NCBI RefSeq assembly: GCF_042684265.1
Contig: NZ_JBHULB010000007.1
Coordinates: forward strand, 310,001 to 374,000
Source of the DNA: Croceitalea marina
GTDB taxonomy: Bacteria > Bacteroidota > Bacteroidia > Flavobacteriales > Flavobacteriaceae
Length of the DNA stretch: 64,000 nt
Direction of reading: 5' to 3'
Shown here: piece after piece, positions 25,676-34,221 of the stretch
Position numbering within the stretch: position 1 is the stretch's first letter
How the letters are laid out: every line of letters starts with the position of its first letter
Position numbers and translations under genes: made by a program
Notes under the pieces: model-generated
Database searches by the model: none
What the model was told of the DNA's origin: nothing
Seen by the model: the letters and a program-made list of their open reading frames with translations, nothing else

Positions 25676-26677
25676 TTAATAGTCGCCGTAATACGCTCTA
25701 ATTACATTTTCAACTGGTTTATTTTGGGGGGTAAAACGATTATCCTCAATTCCGCCCGATTTTTCGTGATTTATAAACCATTTCCATACAAATCCTCCAG
25801 CGAACCAATCTTCCTTCCAAAATTCTTCAAAAATAGCTTTTGTGGCATCTACCTGCGCTTGAAGATTTACCGCCATTTCATTTCTATCTACTAACCATGG
25901 CTTTTTTGCTGTATAATCCATACTGCGATAACCAAATTCGGTAAATAAAATCGGCTTGTCTTTTTCGGTAGAAACCGCTTTTAACTTTGTCTTCCATTTT
26001 TGCCAACCTTCTTGCATTTGCTCTTGAGATGGAAACTGTGCTTCATTGAGGGGAAAATAGGCGTCTACCCCTATAAAATCAAGTTGGCCCCAAAAAGGTG
26101 TTCTGGTATATTCATCCCAATTTGCGGCATAGGTCAGTTTTCCTGTGTAAACTTTTCTTACTTTTTTAATGAGCCCTTGCCAATAGTCGGGCCTATTCTT
26201 TACAAACTCTTCCAATTCCGTTCCAATACAGTAGATATCTGCCTTGGTTTCTTGCGCTAGCTCCGCATAGGTCACTATAAAATCTGTGTAGGTCTTTTCT
26301 AAAGTCTTCCAGTCTTCTTCAGACTCCATAAGCATATCTCCGGTAAACTCACCATGCCAAACCCATATTTGAGGTTTAAGCATTATTTTCACTTTGTTCT
26401 TTTGAAGTAGTTGAATATACTGTTTGGCACCAGCTCTAGTCTCGCCAAACCATTGCCTATCCGTATTAAAAACGACATTCGGCGTGCTCAGGCTTCTTAT
26501 GAAGCCAAAAGGCATAATGGCCGCATAGTTCGCATTTACCTTTACGACCGGGTCTACATTTGACTGCGTGACCTTGTTTCTTGAACCAACAAAACTTACT
26601 CCGTTTATCTTTTCATCAATTTGACTGACACAAGAAAACTGGAGTAGGCATAAAAAAAGAAGCCCTAATCTTTTCAT
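25676..26677 (-). CDS. GH113-like glycoside hydrolase lipoprotein
   Basis: This 333-residue TIM-barrel glycosidase resembles family GH113 (endo-beta-mannanase type, clan A). I take the ATG at 26675-26677 rather than the longer frame to 26710 because it gives a clean lipoprotein signal with Cys16 in LLQFSC. The acid/base Glu154 lies in IGTELEEF and the nucleophile Glu247 in FTEFGYRS, spaced as in clan A enzymes. Aromatic residues line the barrel (WVWHGEF, WKWFINHE). GH113 members degrade mannans, but I cannot exclude a neighbouring clan A family. It is translated before the small lipoprotein gene and follows an outer-membrane protein gene, with no SusCD pair present. Confidence 0.8.
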   Translation of the reverse strand: MKRLGLLFLCLLQFSCVSQIDEKINGVSFVGSRNKVTQSNVDPVVKVNANYAAIMPFGFIRSLSTPNVVFNTDRQWFGETRAGAKQYIQLLQKNKVKIMLKPQIWVWHGEFTGDMLMESEEDWKTLEKTYTDFIVTYAELAQETKADIYCIGTELEEFVKNRPDYWQGLIKKVRKVYTGKLTYAANWDEYTRTPFWGQLDFIGVDAYFPLNEAQFPSQEQMQEGWQKWKTKLKAVSTEKDKPILFTEFGYRSMDYTAKKPWLVDRNEMAVNLQAQVDATKAIFEEFWKEDWFAGGFVWKWFINHEKSGGIEDNRFTPQNKPVENVIRAYYGDY

Positions 26678-26723
26678 AGTTAAAAAATTAAGACTTCTAA
26701 AATACATCATTGTTTGCTAGAGA

Positions 26724-27620
26724 CTAAAAAACTGCCCGCAAACCTATGTTAAATGTTTCTCCAAGACCGGTATCCCTGCCCTTTACAAAATTAGTATATA
26801 GTACCTCAACGTTCAGTTCATCCGTTAATTGATACTTGGCACCACCGCCTAAAGCCGTGAAGTTTTGGCTAAAATTATTGCCCAAATCTATCAGCTCTGT
26901 ATGTTGTCCCAAAACAAGAACAGTAAATTTAGAACTTGGAAAATAGCTTAAGAATAACCCAGGAGTAACTCGAAGGCTGTTGTTAGCAAAACTACCCTCT
27001 ACAGTAATACCGTTGACATTTTCAACTGCGTCTTTACCAAAATTATATTCAGAATTAATCTCTGTGAACAATTGCCATTTCTTTCCTGGAAAGGTATAGT
27101 CATAGAAGAATCTGTTCTGCCAGGTAAACCCATCTTGATCCAAAAAGACTCCGTTATCATCTTCTTCTTGACTTATCAAAGGAATTGAAAATGCACTTAA
27201 AATCGAGAAATTACCTACATTTTTAAAAGGTACAAACTTAATAGCCGGAGCAATAGATGTAATCCCTGAGGTAGTCCTACGCTCGGTACTCCCATCTCCT
27301 AAAACAAAATCCCTTCCATTGGCCCTATATTCAACAATGGCCCCAATATTTACTCTTTTGTTTTCTGAAACCCCTGTAAAAGCTTCTAGAGTAGAAGTAA
27401 AAAAGTTTTGTCGAATTCCATCCTCAGAAGCAAAAGTACTCTCTGTTTGGGTGTAAAGATTATTGAACAGTTTAAGATCCCATTGGCCTTGGCCTATCAA
27501 TTTAGAAGGGGTAAGGTTTTGAATAACACTTCCGCCATCATCACTGTCATCTTGTGCAATTAGGCTAATTGTGGACAATAAAAGCCCAGCCATAAGAATA
27601 TGGTTTTTTAAAATTTTCAT
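26724..27620 (-). CDS. Outer-membrane protein, transporter-like beta-barrel
   Basis: This 298-residue protein has a signal peptide (GLLLSTISLIAQ) and an acidic linker (DDSDDGGS). A series of amphipathic strands follows, with Phe/Tyr-ended segments and Gly/Asn turns (NIGAIVEYRANGRDF, KWQLFTEINSEYNFG, LNVEVLYTNFVKGRDTG). It resembles the Phenol_MetA_deg/porin-like family of Bacteroidota outer-membrane proteins and ends ETFNIGLRAVF, a plausible barrel C-terminus. The DUF547 protein gene lies 31 bases upstream on the same strand, suggesting one transcript. Substrate unknown. Confidence 0.72.
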   Translation of the reverse strand: MKILKNHILMAGLLLSTISLIAQDDSDDGGSVIQNLTPSKLIGQGQWDLKLFNNLYTQTESTFASEDGIRQNFFTSTLEAFTGVSENKRVNIGAIVEYRANGRDFVLGDGSTERRTTSGITSIAPAIKFVPFKNVGNFSILSAFSIPLISQEEDDNGVFLDQDGFTWQNRFFYDYTFPGKKWQLFTEINSEYNFGKDAVENVNGITVEGSFANNSLRVTPGLFLSYFPSSKFTVLVLGQHTELIDLGNNFSQNFTALGGGAKYQLTDELNVEVLYTNFVKGRDTGLGETFNIGLRAVF

Positions 27621-27651
27621 TTCAGTTGTTTTTAAAGGATTGTTGTTTTAA

Positions 27652-28374
27652 TTATTTAATCTCGTTCAAAGTCCAGTCATAATTGTAGTAACTTACTTTA
27701 GCCCCTGAATCTATTTTTTCGTTTCTATATTGGTTTACAAAATCGACTTGGCTTTTTCCGTCTTGCGTAAAGTCACCTTTGTACCATTCAAAAAGTTGCG
27801 AAAGCTGCACTTTATTACCCTTGACTTTGATAAAATTAGGGTTGTTCAAAGCCTTTTTCGTCTGCTTTTGCAATTGCGTTTCTAGCGTTGATGGTAAATA
27901 AGCATTACTGACAATAGGAGGGCAGCCCAAACCAGCACAAACCAGCACGAAATGAAAACGTGCCTCTTCAGGAAAGTTACCTCTCAGTAATTTGTTCTCT
28001 ATATCATTTAAAGTGATGGCCTTTCCACCTATGTTATATTTGGTTTTATCAAAGAAGCCTGCCTTGTCCAAGGGAGATTTTATAGGATAGTTATCGACAA
28101 TGCCCTTTATAACAGAAAGGTTATACCCATTAATCCAAAAAGCTTGATAAGTGGTTTTGTCACTTTTAGAAACTGAAATATTCTCAGCTATATCTACCAA
28201 TTCGTTTAAAGAAGATGGATTTTCCTTAATACGCTTGTAGTCTACCCTACCGTTTTTTACATAGGTCTTAAAGAAAGTATCTGATTTTGAAAAGAAATCA
28301 GAAGTGCTTTGTCCTATACTAAACTGAAAAACAAGCACGAGAAAAATACCGGTTAGTGTTGTTCTATTTATCAT
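27652..28374 (-). CDS. Secreted DUF547 protein
   Basis: This 240-residue secreted protein has a signal peptide (FLVLVFQFSIGQ), then the DUF547 domain with its hallmarks: AFWINGYNLSVIKGIVDNYP (about residues 83-102), LNDIENKLLRGNF, and HFVLVCAGLGCPPIVSNAY with the conserved Cys-containing GCP motif. DUF547 proteins look like papain-fold enzymes and recur near thioredoxin/rhodanese and arsenosugar-associated genes in Bacteroidota and cyanobacteria. No reaction is established. It is the first gene of a two-gene minus-strand unit, divergent from the FAD oxidoreductase gene. Confidence 0.85.
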   Translation of the reverse strand: MINRTTLTGIFLVLVFQFSIGQSTSDFFSKSDTFFKTYVKNGRVDYKRIKENPSSLNELVDIAENISVSKSDKTTYQAFWINGYNLSVIKGIVDNYPIKSPLDKAGFFDKTKYNIGGKAITLNDIENKLLRGNFPEEARFHFVLVCAGLGCPPIVSNAYLPSTLETQLQKQTKKALNNPNFIKVKGNKVQLSQLFEWYKGDFTQDGKSQVDFVNQYRNEKIDSGAKVSYYNYDWTLNEIK

Positions 28375-28480
28375 TTTAAAAAATTTAGTTGATTAAAATC
28401 TTGTGCTTAAGTCGTACATAACTAAAACTACCTACAAAGAATTTAAATTTTATGAATTATTTAAGATTTTACAAATCAAA

Positions 28481-28522
28481 GGGTTACACGTTCGTAATTA
28501 CCATAATTACCTTACGAAACCC
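28481..28522. promoter_or_regulatory. Large inverted repeat in the divergent gap, candidate operator
   Basis: TTCGTAA (28491-28497) and TTACGAA (28512-28518) form an inverted repeat with a 14-base centre containing a direct repeat of AATTACC. The outer arms GGGTT (28481-28485) and AACCC (28518-28522) extend it. It lies 90 to 130 bases before the oxidoreductase ATG and about 110 bases before the divergent DUF547 start, so it could serve either gene. No known regulator motif is recognised. Confidence 0.35.
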
Positions 28523-28611
28523 AGATATATTTATATTCTTTCTAAATTAAGGTTTTGTTTTAAGTTCCTATCTTTAAAAACGACATTTAGTAAACAACCA
28601 ATAAATATTCA

Positions 28612-29961
28612 ATGGAGAACATTGTTATTATAGGAAATGGCATTGCAGGAGTTTCCGCTGCAAGACATATTCGAAAACTCTCAGATAAAAGAATCATAAT
28701 AGTTTCTGCCGAAACAGATTACTTTTTTTCCAGAACCGCACTCATGTATGTTTATATGGGTCATATGAAATTCGACCACATACAACCATATGAGAATTGG
28801 TTTTGGGAGAAAAACCGCATAGAACTGGTCAGGGCTTATGTAAATAAAGTGGATACCAATAAAAAACAGCTATTATTGGATGGTTCAAGAGCTTTGAATT
28901 ATGACAAACTGATTATCGCCACAGGTTCGAAGCCTAATAAATTCGGATGGCCAGGCCAAGACTTACACGGGGTTCAAGGTCTTTATTCTAAACAAGACCT
29001 TGATTTATTAGAAGTAAATGCCCCCAATAAAGATGTTTGTAAAAGGGCAGTAATCGTTGGCGGTGGCCTAATAGGAATAGAACTTGCCGAAATGCTGCGA
29101 AGTAGAGATATCCCTGTCACGTTTCTTGTAAGGGAAAGCAGCTTCTGGAATGGGGTCTTGCCAGAAGGCGAATCACAATTGATCAATGAACATATTAAAG
29201 AACATCATATCGATTTGCGCCTTTCAACTAATCTTAAAGAAATTGTTTCTGATGACAACGGCAAGGTAAAATCGGTAATCATGGATGAAACCGGTGAAGA
29301 ATTGGCCTGCGATATGGTCGGTCTAACAGCTGGCGTAACCCCAAATATTGATTTTCTTAAAGGTTCGGGCGTTGAACTAGGTAGAGGGGTGAAAGTAAAT
29401 CGGTTTTTAGAAACAAATGTGAGTGACGTGTATGCCATAGGTGATTGTGCCGAACAGCAGGAGGCAATTGGCAATAGACGACCCATAGAGGCGGTATGGT
29501 ATACAGGGCGTATGATGGGCGAGACAGTAGCTCAAACGATTTGCGGTAATAAGTTGGAATACAAGCCCGGACATTGGTTTAATTCTGCCAAATTCTTAGA
29601 TATTGAATACCAGACCTATGGTTGGGTTTTTGGTGCCAGAGGTCAAAAAGATTACGAAGAGCAATTTCATTGGAGACATTCCAGCGAAAAAGTTTGTGTT
29701 ACAGTATCCTTTCATAAAGAGACAAATCTGTTTTTGGGCATCAACACATTCGGCATCCGTATGCGTCACGAAATTTTTAATAGATGGTTGACCGAAGAAC
29801 GTGATGTTGATTATGTAATGGAACATTTAACAGATGCCAATTTCGACCCTGAATTTTACAAACAATACGAAAAAGAAATTGTTTCTAAGTTCAATTCTGA
29901 TTTCAACAAATCGATACAAACAAAAAAGAAAAGTTTAAAACGAATATTTCAACTCAAATAG
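28612..29961 (+). CDS. NAD(P)/FAD-dependent oxidoreductase (pyridine nucleotide-disulfide family)
   Basis: This 449-residue flavoprotein has an N-terminal FAD-binding IIGNGIAGVSAARHI (GxGxxG, residues 5-19), a central NAD(P)-binding AVIVGGGLIGIELAEML (about residues 146-162) and the FAD-contacting VYAIGDCAEQ. The arrangement resembles rubredoxin, ferredoxin and nitrite reductase (NirB-like) flavoproteins, with an extra C-terminal domain from about residue 330. There is no redox-active CxxxxC at the flavin, so it is an electron-transfer reductase rather than a disulfide reductase. It is followed 6 bases later by a polytopic 4Fe-4S protein gene, likely its electron partner. Its physiological acceptor is not known. 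Confidence 0.9.
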   Translation: MENIVIIGNGIAGVSAARHIRKLSDKRIIIVSAETDYFFSRTALMYVYMGHMKFDHIQPYENWFWEKNRIELVRAYVNKVDTNKKQLLLDGSRALNYDKLIIATGSKPNKFGWPGQDLHGVQGLYSKQDLDLLEVNAPNKDVCKRAVIVGGGLIGIELAEMLRSRDIPVTFLVRESSFWNGVLPEGESQLINEHIKEHHIDLRLSTNLKEIVSDDNGKVKSVIMDETGEELACDMVGLTAGVTPNIDFLKGSGVELGRGVKVNRFLETNVSDVYAIGDCAEQQEAIGNRRPIEAVWYTGRMMGETVAQTICGNKLEYKPGHWFNSAKFLDIEYQTYGWVFGARGQKDYEEQFHWRHSSEKVCVTVSFHKETNLFLGINTFGIRMRHEIFNRWLTEERDVDYVMEHLTDANFDPEFYKQYEKEIVSKFNSDFNKSIQTKKKSLKRIFQLK

Positions 29962-29967
29962 CGTACA

Positions 29968-31572
29968 ATGAGTAACTACGATAGAAGTATGGCCTTAACG
30001 GGTCAACCACCTACAACTTTAAGCAGAAACCAAAAAATTGCAACACTAATTGGCCTTGCAGGCCTAGCTGTAATTCTGCTTGCGGCTTTTAATATTAGCT
30101 TTCCAAATAAGGGATTATGGTTAAGTATTTCTTTGGCCGCCATTTCTACAGGTATTATCTGGTTTTCTTGGGATGCTTATTCCAACAAAGAACCAGGGAT
30201 TAAAAACGATGGCGTTTGGTTCAAATCCATTTCGAGTAAAGGATTTTGGGGTTGGATAGCTGGTATCGCCCTAACGAGTTTCTATATTATTCTTTATTTC
30301 TATCCAGAGTATTTAGGATTGGTCGCCAAAGGTGACAACAAAGGGGTTATTGGCCTTTTTGATCCTTTAAGTAGACTTTTAAGTGGCAACCCCGCCAGCC
30401 AATGGTTTGTTTACGGAACCCTATATACTGTTGCTATTTTGGCATTTGGCATAAAATTCATGTGGAAATATCGCCATAACAGGTATGAGCGAATTCGTAC
30501 GATGAGCGTTATGTTCTTTCAAACGGGTTTTGCATTCATCATACCTGAGTTAATGGCTCGTTTAAATGGAAGTTCGGTCTTAAATGGTGGTAGTCTGCCC
30601 TACTATGATCTAAAAAATATGTGGCCTTTGAACTACTATAATTTTGAAGGCTATCGAATAAAAGGCTTCTTGAGTTCAGGAGATATCGGTTTTGCGCTCT
30701 TGATTTTTGGTGTTGCAACCGTATTCATTATAAGCCCGATACTAACCTACAAATACGGTAAACGTTGGTATTGTTCATGGGTTTGCGGCTGTGGCGGTTT
30801 GGCAGAAACTGCGGGAGATTCTTTTCGCCAACTTAGTGACAAAACCGTAAAAGCTTGGAAAGTTGAGCGCTGGGTTGTGCATAGCGTTGTAGTTTTTGTA
30901 ACCTTAATGACGACTGCTGTTGTTTACTCGTATTTAGGAACGGACACCAGTAAATATTGGCTCACCAAAAGCACCTTCTTGATTGGCGTTGCAGCATTAC
31001 TTACCACCGTTTTTACCTTGGTAATGATTTTTAAAAGGGAGCAACTTCAACAAGATGCTAAATATGGCGCGATAGGTTACTTGGTCATAATACTTGCTTT
31101 AATAGGTATCCATTTTTTTAGTGGAGAAGGCAATGTGTTTTTATTCAAATCAGAAACGCTGCGTAAGTCGTATTCTTTTTTAATTGGCAGTATTTTCTCA
31201 GGGGTAATCGGAACTGGATTCTATCCAATCTTTGGAAACCGTGTTTGGTGTCGCTTTGGATGCCCTATGGCGGCCATTTTAGGTTTTCAACAACGCCTAT
31301 TCTCAAAATTTAGGATAACAACGAATGGAGGGCAATGTATTTCTTGTGGTAACTGCTCCACTTATTGCGAAATGGGTATAGATGTACGTGCGTATGCCCA
31401 GAAAGGCGAAAATATTGTTCGTTCTAGTTGTGTTGGTTGCGGTATCTGCTCAGCCGTATGCCCAAGAGGGGTTCTAAAATTAGAGAATGGCCCTTTAGAA
31501 GGTCGCATAGATAGCAATCAGGTTTTATTGGGTAATGATGTAGATCTAATGTCTTTGGTAAACAAAAAATAA
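29968..31572 (+). CDS. Polytopic 4Fe-4S ferredoxin-type membrane protein (NapH/CcoG-like)
   Basis: This 534-residue inner-membrane protein has about nine hydrophobic segments. It ends in two 4Fe-4S motifs: CISCGNCSTYCEMG (about residues 452-465) and CVGCGICSAVCPRG (about 486-499). Two more cysteine groups, WYCSWVCGCGG (about residue 270) and RVWCRFGCPMAA (about 425), are the conserved CxxxC(P) loops of the NapH/NosR/RdxA type. Such proteins carry electrons across or along the membrane. The flavoprotein gene directly upstream could be the cytoplasmic electron donor. Glycosyltransferase genes follow in the same run, an unusual partner set. Electron transfer is likely; the substrate is unknown. 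Confidence 0.88.
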   Translation: MSNYDRSMALTGQPPTTLSRNQKIATLIGLAGLAVILLAAFNISFPNKGLWLSISLAAISTGIIWFSWDAYSNKEPGIKNDGVWFKSISSKGFWGWIAGIALTSFYIILYFYPEYLGLVAKGDNKGVIGLFDPLSRLLSGNPASQWFVYGTLYTVAILAFGIKFMWKYRHNRYERIRTMSVMFFQTGFAFIIPELMARLNGSSVLNGGSLPYYDLKNMWPLNYYNFEGYRIKGFLSSGDIGFALLIFGVATVFIISPILTYKYGKRWYCSWVCGCGGLAETAGDSFRQLSDKTVKAWKVERWVVHSVVVFVTLMTTAVVYSYLGTDTSKYWLTKSTFLIGVAALLTTVFTLVMIFKREQLQQDAKYGAIGYLVIILALIGIHFFSGEGNVFLFKSETLRKSYSFLIGSIFSGVIGTGFYPIFGNRVWCRFGCPMAAILGFQQRLFSKFRITTNGGQCISCGNCSTYCEMGIDVRAYAQKGENIVRSSCVGCGICSAVCPRGVLKLENGPLEGRIDSNQVLLGNDVDLMSLVNKK

Positions 31573-31574
31573 AC

Positions 31575-32042
31575 ATGCTACGTTTTAGTTTTGTTATTTT
31601 ATTTTTGGTTGTTTCATCTGCAAAAACCTATCATCGCGACTATTATGAGAACGGAAATCTAAAAGCGCAAGGTTGGAAAGAAGGAGAATCTAAAGAAGAC
31701 TTCTGGAAATATTATCACCAAAATGGTGGCATAAAAGCTCAGGGGCACTATAGCCAAAATCGTGAAATAGACTATTGGTATTTCTACAATAAGAACGGGA
31801 CATTAGAGATGGAAGGCCATTTTAAAAATGGACAAAAAGTAAAGTGGTGGCTTTTTTACGACGAAAATGGTAAAGTTAACCACAAATGCCAATTAAAAGA
31901 TGGTATTAAAAATGGCTATTGCCTTAAATACATGGATGAAGAATTAACGTCGGCCGAGAAATATAGAAATGGAAAAAAAATAAAGGAGTGGTTTAGCTTT
32001 AGTAGTTTTAAAAAAGAAAACAAACTTTCTGACCTCAAGTAA
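31575..32042 (+). CDS. Exported MORN-repeat (YwqK-like) protein
   Basis: This 155-residue protein has an N-terminal hydrophobic signal (FVILFLVVSSAKT) followed by four to five imperfect MORN-type repeats of about 23 residues (YYENGNLKAQGWKEG, YYHQNGGIKAQGHYSQN, FYNKNGTLEMEGHFKNG, FYDENGKVNHKCQLKDG). The family is often labelled a YwqK antitoxin, but that name has little meaning here; nothing toxin-like lies beside it. It starts 2 bases after the Fe-S gene and overlaps the next gene by one base, so it is co-translated with a glycosyltransferase. Function unknown, perhaps envelope association. Confidence 0.85.
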   Translation: MLRFSFVILFLVVSSAKTYHRDYYENGNLKAQGWKEGESKEDFWKYYHQNGGIKAQGHYSQNREIDYWYFYNKNGTLEMEGHFKNGQKVKWWLFYDENGKVNHKCQLKDGIKNGYCLKYMDEELTSAEKYRNGKKIKEWFSFSSFKKENKLSDLK

Positions 32043-32731
32043 TGGCTGATATTAAAGTTATTATTCCTGCTTACAACGAAGGTGATTCTATAGGCCATGT
32101 GGTATCCGAGATTCCGAAATCGGTTTCTGAAATTATTGTGGTCAATAACAATTCTACTGACGATACGGTTACAAATGCACAAAAGGCAGGGGCTACTGTA
32201 TTAACCGAGAACAAAAGAGGCTATGGTTATGCCTGTCTAAAAGGAATGGATTACATAGGCAAACAGTCCAAACAACCTGATATTATCGTATTTATTGACG
32301 GAGACTATTCTGATTATCCAGAAGAATTGGATAAAATTGTAGCTCCTATCTTAAATCAGAAAATGGATTTTGTAATAGGAGCTCGAAAAAAAGAACTTAG
32401 GGAAGCAGGCTCAATGACTTTTCCTCAAATCTTCGGCAACGAATTGGCCACTTTTTTAATGCGTATATTTTTTAGTGCAAAATTTACGGATTTAGGACCT
32501 TTTCGTGCAATTCGATATGAAAAACTCAAAGAATTGCAGATGGAAGACAAAACTTATGGATGGACGGTAGAAATGCAGTTAAAAGCCTTACGTAAAAAAC
32601 TAGCATATACCGAAGTACCAGTGCGTTACAAAAAAAGAATTGGTGTCTCAAAAGTTTCTGGTACCGTAAAAGGTGCTATATTTGCAGGCGTAAAAATTTT
32701 AGGTTGGATATTCAAATACAGCATTAAATAA
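32042..32731 (+). CDS. GT2 glycosyltransferase, polyprenyl-phosphate sugar synthase type
   Basis: This 229-residue GT-A glycosyltransferase of the DPM1/polyprenyl-phosphate-sugar synthase type has KVIIPAYNEGDSIGHVVSEIP (residues 5-25), IIVVNNNSTDDT, FIDGDYSDYPEEL (DxD-like GDYSD near residue 88), LGPFRAIRYEKL and the C-terminal GWTVEMQLKALRKKL. It has no transmembrane helix, like soluble members that transfer mannose or glucose from a nucleotide sugar to a polyprenyl phosphate. It could supply lipid-linked sugar for the polytopic transferase two genes downstream. The donor sugar cannot be read from sequence. Confidence 0.85.
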   Translation: MADIKVIIPAYNEGDSIGHVVSEIPKSVSEIIVVNNNSTDDTVTNAQKAGATVLTENKRGYGYACLKGMDYIGKQSKQPDIIVFIDGDYSDYPEELDKIVAPILNQKMDFVIGARKKELREAGSMTFPQIFGNELATFLMRIFFSAKFTDLGPFRAIRYEKLKELQMEDKTYGWTVEMQLKALRKKLAYTEVPVRYKKRIGVSKVSGTVKGAIFAGVKILGWIFKYSIK

Positions 32732-32733
32732 CT

Positions 32734-34218
32734 ATGGGACTCACAATAGCTTATATTATAATTGCGGTTTACAGTTTAGCCTTAATTCTGATTTTTTTCT
32801 ACAGTCTGGCGCAATTGAATTTATTGGTCAATTATTTGAGTAATAAAAAGCAAAACGATGAGGCACCCAAATTCAATCTTTTAGACCCTAGGGAAATTCC
32901 TCATGTTACCATACAACTCCCTGTGTATAATGAGGAGTATGTGATGGAACGATTACTTGAAAATATATCCGAAATAGAATACCCAAAAAGTAAGTTAGAG
33001 ATCCAAGTTCTAGACGACTCCACCGACGATACCGTAATAGATACCGCAAAACGTATTGAGGCTCTTCAAGAAGCTGGATTGGATATTAAACATATATGCA
33101 GAACTAACCGCCAAGGCTTTAAGGCCGGAGCTTTGAAAGAAGGACTTGAGATTGCAAAAGGGGAGTTCATTGCCATTTTCGACGCTGATTTTCTACCTGA
33201 GCGCGATTGGTTAAAAAAGACCGTACCTTACTTCAAGGATAGTGAGATTGGTGTTGTTCAAACAAGATGGGGGCACATCAATAGAGACTATTCCACTTTA
33301 ACAAGAATTCAGGCTTTTGCTTTAGATGCCCATTTTACTTTAGAACAGGTCGGTCGTAATTCAAAAGGGCATTTTATCAATTTTAACGGTACTGCAGGCA
33401 TTTGGAGAAAAGAATGTATCCTCGATGCCGGTAATTGGGAAGGTGATACGCTGACGGAAGATTTAGATTTGAGCTATCGCGCACAACTTAAAAACTGGAA
33501 GTTCAAATACTTAGAAGATGTAGAAACTCCTGCAGAGCTACCTGTTGTAATGAGTGCAGCGCGTTCGCAACAATTCCGTTGGAATAAAGGTGGTGCTGAA
33601 AACTTCAGAAAAACAGTGTTAAGTGTAGTAAAGTCGAAGAATATTGATTTTAAAACCAAATTTCATGGGGTGATGCACTTACTGAACAGTTCAATGTTCC
33701 TTTGTGTATTCATTGTTGCCTTGTTGAGCATACCGATGCTTTACATCAAAAATACATATGGTCATCTAGCATGGGTTTTTGAGGTAACAAGTTTTTTCAT
33801 TGTTAGTACTATAATTTTATTCTTTTGTTATTGGTATACCTATAAGAGTATTCAAGGCAGTGGCTTTGATAAGTTTATTGATTATATCAAGTTATTTTTT
33901 ACCTTTTTCTCGGTAGCCTTAGGCCTTTCCTTGCACAACTCTATCGCAGTTATGGAAGGTCATTTAGGTAAGCGAAGTGAATTTGTTCGCACACCAAAAT
34001 TTAATATCAATAATCTAACGGATAGTTGGAAAGGTAATCGCTATTTAGCAACCAAGCTTTCTCCAAATATGATTATTGAGTTTGCCCTAATGCTTTACTT
34101 CTTGTTTGGAATGTATAGTGCCGTTCCTTTAAATGATTATGGGCTTTTTCCTTTTCATTTAATGTTATTCTTAGGTTTTGGTTTTGTTTTCTTTAAGTCC
34201 TTGACGGCAAAAGCCTAA
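32734..34218 (+). CDS. Membrane GT2 glycosyltransferase of the cellulose-synthase-like type
   Basis: This 494-residue processive-type glycosyltransferase has an N-terminal transmembrane helix and a catalytic GT-A domain: VTIQLPVYNEEYVMERLL, LEIQVLDDSTDDT (first Asp), FDADFLPERDW (DxD), TLTEDLDLSYR (catalytic base) and QQFRWNKGG (the QxxRW motif of beta-glycan synthases). Four or five further transmembrane helices follow from about residue 310. There is no PilZ domain, so no built-in cyclic-di-GMP control. It resembles beta-mannan, beta-glucan and glycolipid-forming CslA-like enzymes. It is spaced 2 bases from the previous and 3 bases from the next gene. The product is not identifiable. Confidence 0.9.
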   Translation: MGLTIAYIIIAVYSLALILIFFYSLAQLNLLVNYLSNKKQNDEAPKFNLLDPREIPHVTIQLPVYNEEYVMERLLENISEIEYPKSKLEIQVLDDSTDDTVIDTAKRIEALQEAGLDIKHICRTNRQGFKAGALKEGLEIAKGEFIAIFDADFLPERDWLKKTVPYFKDSEIGVVQTRWGHINRDYSTLTRIQAFALDAHFTLEQVGRNSKGHFINFNGTAGIWRKECILDAGNWEGDTLTEDLDLSYRAQLKNWKFKYLEDVETPAELPVVMSAARSQQFRWNKGGAENFRKTVLSVVKSKNIDFKTKFHGVMHLLNSSMFLCVFIVALLSIPMLYIKNTYGHLAWVFEVTSFFIVSTIILFFCYWYTYKSIQGSGFDKFIDYIKLFFTFFSVALGLSLHNSIAVMEGHLGKRSEFVRTPKFNINNLTDSWKGNRYLATKLSPNMIIEFALMLYFLFGMYSAVPLNDYGLFPFHLMLFLGFGFVFFKSLTAKA

Positions 34219-34221
34219 CGA

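Noticed and set aside
31575..32042. MORN-repeat protein as an antitoxin of a toxin-antitoxin pair
   Set aside because: The label comes from a family name; no toxin-like gene is adjacent and the protein is exported and embedded in a glycosyltransferase operon.
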